A DNA stretch of 64,000 bases from Zongyangia gallinarum (GTDB lineage: Bacteria > Bacillota > Clostridia > Oscillospirales > Ruminococcaceae), in contig CAJFQY010000002.1 of assembly GCA_904419315.1 (NCBI GenBank), positions 62,001-126,000 on the forward strand. Reading direction: 5' to 3'. The stretch's first letter is position 1. Each line of letters opens with the position of its first letter. Position numbers and translations under genes: made by a program. Of this stretch, positions 62,144 to 64,000 are shown piece after piece. Under the pieces are notes generated by a model, which ran no database searches, was not told where the DNA came from, and was given only the letters and a program-made list of their open reading frames with translations.

Positions 62144-64000
62144 TTATACCGCTTCTTTTCCAATGCCGCTGACAATGGAATAATATGCTTTCGAAGTGAT
62201 CTTGTACACTAGCATATAAAACAAGGTAAAAATCAAATAACAGGCTATGGTAGTTAAGATGAGAAGATATAAATTGGTCAAATTGAAAAGGGTCAATAGC
62301 TTGGAAATTAAGGGAAATGCAAAGCAAAGATGGATACCTGCGGCAATAAGGGGAAGGAAAAATACAGTCAACACCTGGGAATTAATGCTCTTTCGGATAT
62401 CCTTTTGCGTCATGCCCACCTTTTGCATAATTTCAAAGCGGGATTGATCCTCATACCCTTCAGAAATCTGTTTGTAGTAAATAATGAGTACAGCAGCAAA
62501 AATAAAAACTACACCTAATAGGATACCCAGGAAGAAAAGTCCACCATAGAGGCCATAGAACACTTGTCTTTCGTTGGCTACGCTCTCACATTGAATAACA
62601 AAGCTGTCATCTTCGCTGGAAAAAGAGAGCTGACCCAGGCCATTTTGTATTTGTCGATAAATTTGTATCTGGATTTCGTCATCACATTCCAAGTCGAACC
62701 CATAAAACCAGTGAAGTTCTATTGCAGGATTTCCATTATCATCTGTAGCATCCATGAGGGGAGCAAGATATTGTTCTAAATCCGGTACAAAAATATAGAG
62801 AGAAGGAACCGTCTCTACTGCATCAATCCCATTTTGGGTAAAATTGGTTATTACCTTTTTTACCTTCATAGGCTTTGCATCATCAAAGGCAATCGTCTCT
62901 TCAGTATATCCGTTCTCTATTGTAGTGTAAATAAGAACCTCATCATCCCTTAGGGTTTCCTGCTGTCCCATCAAACGGTTGTAATCATCCAAGGAGATTA
63001 CAAATACTTGCCATACATCGGAATATGCGCTCAGCTGAAATGTAGGCACCGACGATTGATCTGTCTGCACTACACCATCACTGATATATCCAGAAAATTC
63101 TGCTACACGATAATCCAGTGTATTTTTTCCTTCCTGCCCATTTTCTAAAAGGACCTGGTCAGAAAGTTCTCTAATTCTATCTGTAGTTTCAGAAGCGATG
63201 GTTGAAATTTTGCTTGCTTGGGTGTCCAGGCAAATGTTACGTGGATAATAGGCCCGAAGGCTATCTTCTGTACCGATATATAAGCAAACGGTAGAAGAAA
63301 CCATGACCAAGACCATGGTACAAAGGATACAAATAGACGCAAGGCCCGCTCCATTTCTTTTCATCCGATAAGCCATGGAGGATACAGAAACAAAATGATT
63401 GGCTTTATAGTAGTAGTTCTTTTTCTTCTGAAGGATCCGGCAAACGGCAACCGATCCTGAGATAAAGAGAAGATAGGTTGCTACGATGACCATAATAACT
63501 GCAACAAAAAACCAAAGCATAGCCATAATAGGGTCTTCAATCGATACCGCTAGATAATAAGCCCCTCCTAAGATGACGACACCGGCCAACGCAAAAAACC
63601 AATTGGCTTTGGGAGGCTTTTCTCCCACATTTTCACTATGGAGTAGCTCGATGGGGTTTGTCAAGTGGATCTGGCGCAGCGTATTGAGAAGAATGAGCAG
63701 AAATATGCCCGCAAACAAAGCTAAAGTCTGTATGATGGCCTGTGGTGCTATGGTCAAGGAAAATGTTATTTCTGCAGAGAGAATATTAATCATGGCAAGC
63801 TCTGTAAATTTAGAGAACACAATACCAAAAAATAATCCAATGGCCAGAGAAATCCCCGCGATAATCAAGCTTTCCCATAACAGAACCCTGGCGAGATTCC
63901 ATTTTCCCATTCCGAGAATATTGTAAAGCCCGAATTCCTTTTTTCTTCTACGGACCAAAAAAGAGTTCGTGTAGAATAAAAAAATCAGTGCAAATACGCC
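62144..64000 (-). CDS. BceB-type ABC transporter permease (FtsX), partial
   Basis: Open to the right window edge, so the start lies outside; 618 codons are visible. The beginning GVFALIFLFYTNSFLVRRRKKEFGLYNILGMGKW is the conserved FtsX region of BceB/VraG-type permeases, followed by several helices, a large extracytoplasmic domain of about 200 residues and three closing helices. Such permeases, with an ATPase and a two-component system, give resistance to peptide antibiotics. The ATPase is probably encoded beyond the edge. Confidence 0.9.
   Translation of the reverse strand, partial: GVFALIFLFYTNSFLVRRRKKEFGLYNILGMGKWNLARVLLWESLIIAGISLAIGLFFGIVFSKFTELAMINILSAEITFSLTIAPQAIIQTLALFAGIFLLILLNTLRQIHLTNPIELLHSENVGEKPPKANWFFALAGVVILGGAYYLAVSIEDPIMAMLWFFVAVIMVIVATYLLFISGSVAVCRILQKKKNYYYKANHFVSVSSMAYRMKRNGAGLASICILCTMVLVMVSSTVCLYIGTEDSLRAYYPRNICLDTQASKISTIASETTDRIRELSDQVLLENGQEGKNTLDYRVAEFSGYISDGVVQTDQSSVPTFQLSAYSDVWQVFVISLDDYNRLMGQQETLRDDEVLIYTTIENGYTEETIAFDDAKPMKVKKVITNFTQNGIDAVETVPSLYIFVPDLEQYLAPLMDATDDNGNPAIELHWFYGFDLECDDEIQIQIYRQIQNGLGQLSFSSEDDSFVIQCESVANERQVFYGLYGGLFFLGILLGVVFIFAAVLIIYYKQISEGYEDQSRFEIMQKVGMTQKDIRKSINSQVLTVFFLPLIAAGIHLCFAFPLISKLLTLFNLTNLYLLILTTIACYLIFTLFYMLVYKITSKAYYSIVSGIGKEAV

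Overview
The window is a stretch of low-to-moderate GC Gram-positive chromosome from an anaerobic, spore-forming member of the Clostridia. Supporting signs: sporulation genes (a SpoVAF-like protein, cwlD, spoIIM), the SCIFF peptide scfA with its radical-SAM maturase scfB, the TIGR03960/TIGR03936 pair, strong AGGAGG-type ribosome binding sites, and frequent extended -10 promoters. Overall gene order and a Lys/Ala-rich trigger factor tail look Oscillospiraceae-like, but the genus cannot be fixed from the sequence alone. Nearly all of the window is coding; no prophage, insertion sequence or CRISPR array was seen.

Layout. 1-5.7 kb: end of an amidohydrolase, then a MoxR / DUF58 / transglutaminase operon. 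5.7-13.1 kb: a nucleotide-kinase-like gene, an ammonium transporter fused to its own PII domain, tRNA-Ser, an SDR, an Fe-S aldo/keto reductase, a SpoVAF-like germination protein and a self-regulating HTH/membrane-protein pair. 13.2-17.7 kb: a DUF362 Fe-S protein and nucleoside salvage (deoB, cdd, pdp), followed by a TIGR04076-like frame that has lost its start. 18.5-26.6 kb: TIGR03960/TIGR03936, rplS with a structured leader, lepB, rbgA, rnhB, yraN, a dipeptidase and thrC. 26.6-37.9 kb: protein quality control (tig, clpP, clpX, lon), engB, lysA, a yerC-type regulator, a methyltransferase and hslO. 38.0-38.4 kb: five tRNAs (Val, Asp, Phe, Gly, Cys). 38.5-47.8 kb: a DUF4956 membrane protein, a collagen-like protein, cwlD, radA, a Cys-rich miniprotein, a MacA/MacB-like pair without an ATPase, a Xer recombinase, spoIIM and proC. 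47.8-51.6 kb: the SCIFF locus (scfB, scfA), a TIGR04086 membrane protein, yajC and tgt.

The right end (51.6-61.3 kb) is the most unusual part. Two heavy-metal P-type ATPase loci flank a three-gene phosphorelay (REC-HD-GYP, HPt, hybrid histidine kinase). Each metal locus carries a tiny membrane protein gene (26 and 55 codons). A palindrome, TTAGCT-N2-AGCTAA, lies just downstream of the -10 of both the feoA/ATPase operon and the gene for an HMA metal-binding protein. The second ATPase promoter is bracketed by two perfect 12-bp inverted CsoR-like boxes. Together this suggests a coordinated metal-homeostasis region with partly undescribed components. The window closes with a GT51 transglycosylase and the C-terminal part of a BceB-type permease that runs off the right edge.

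Starts were chosen by ribosome-binding-site spacing and family alignment from memory; no database search was possible.
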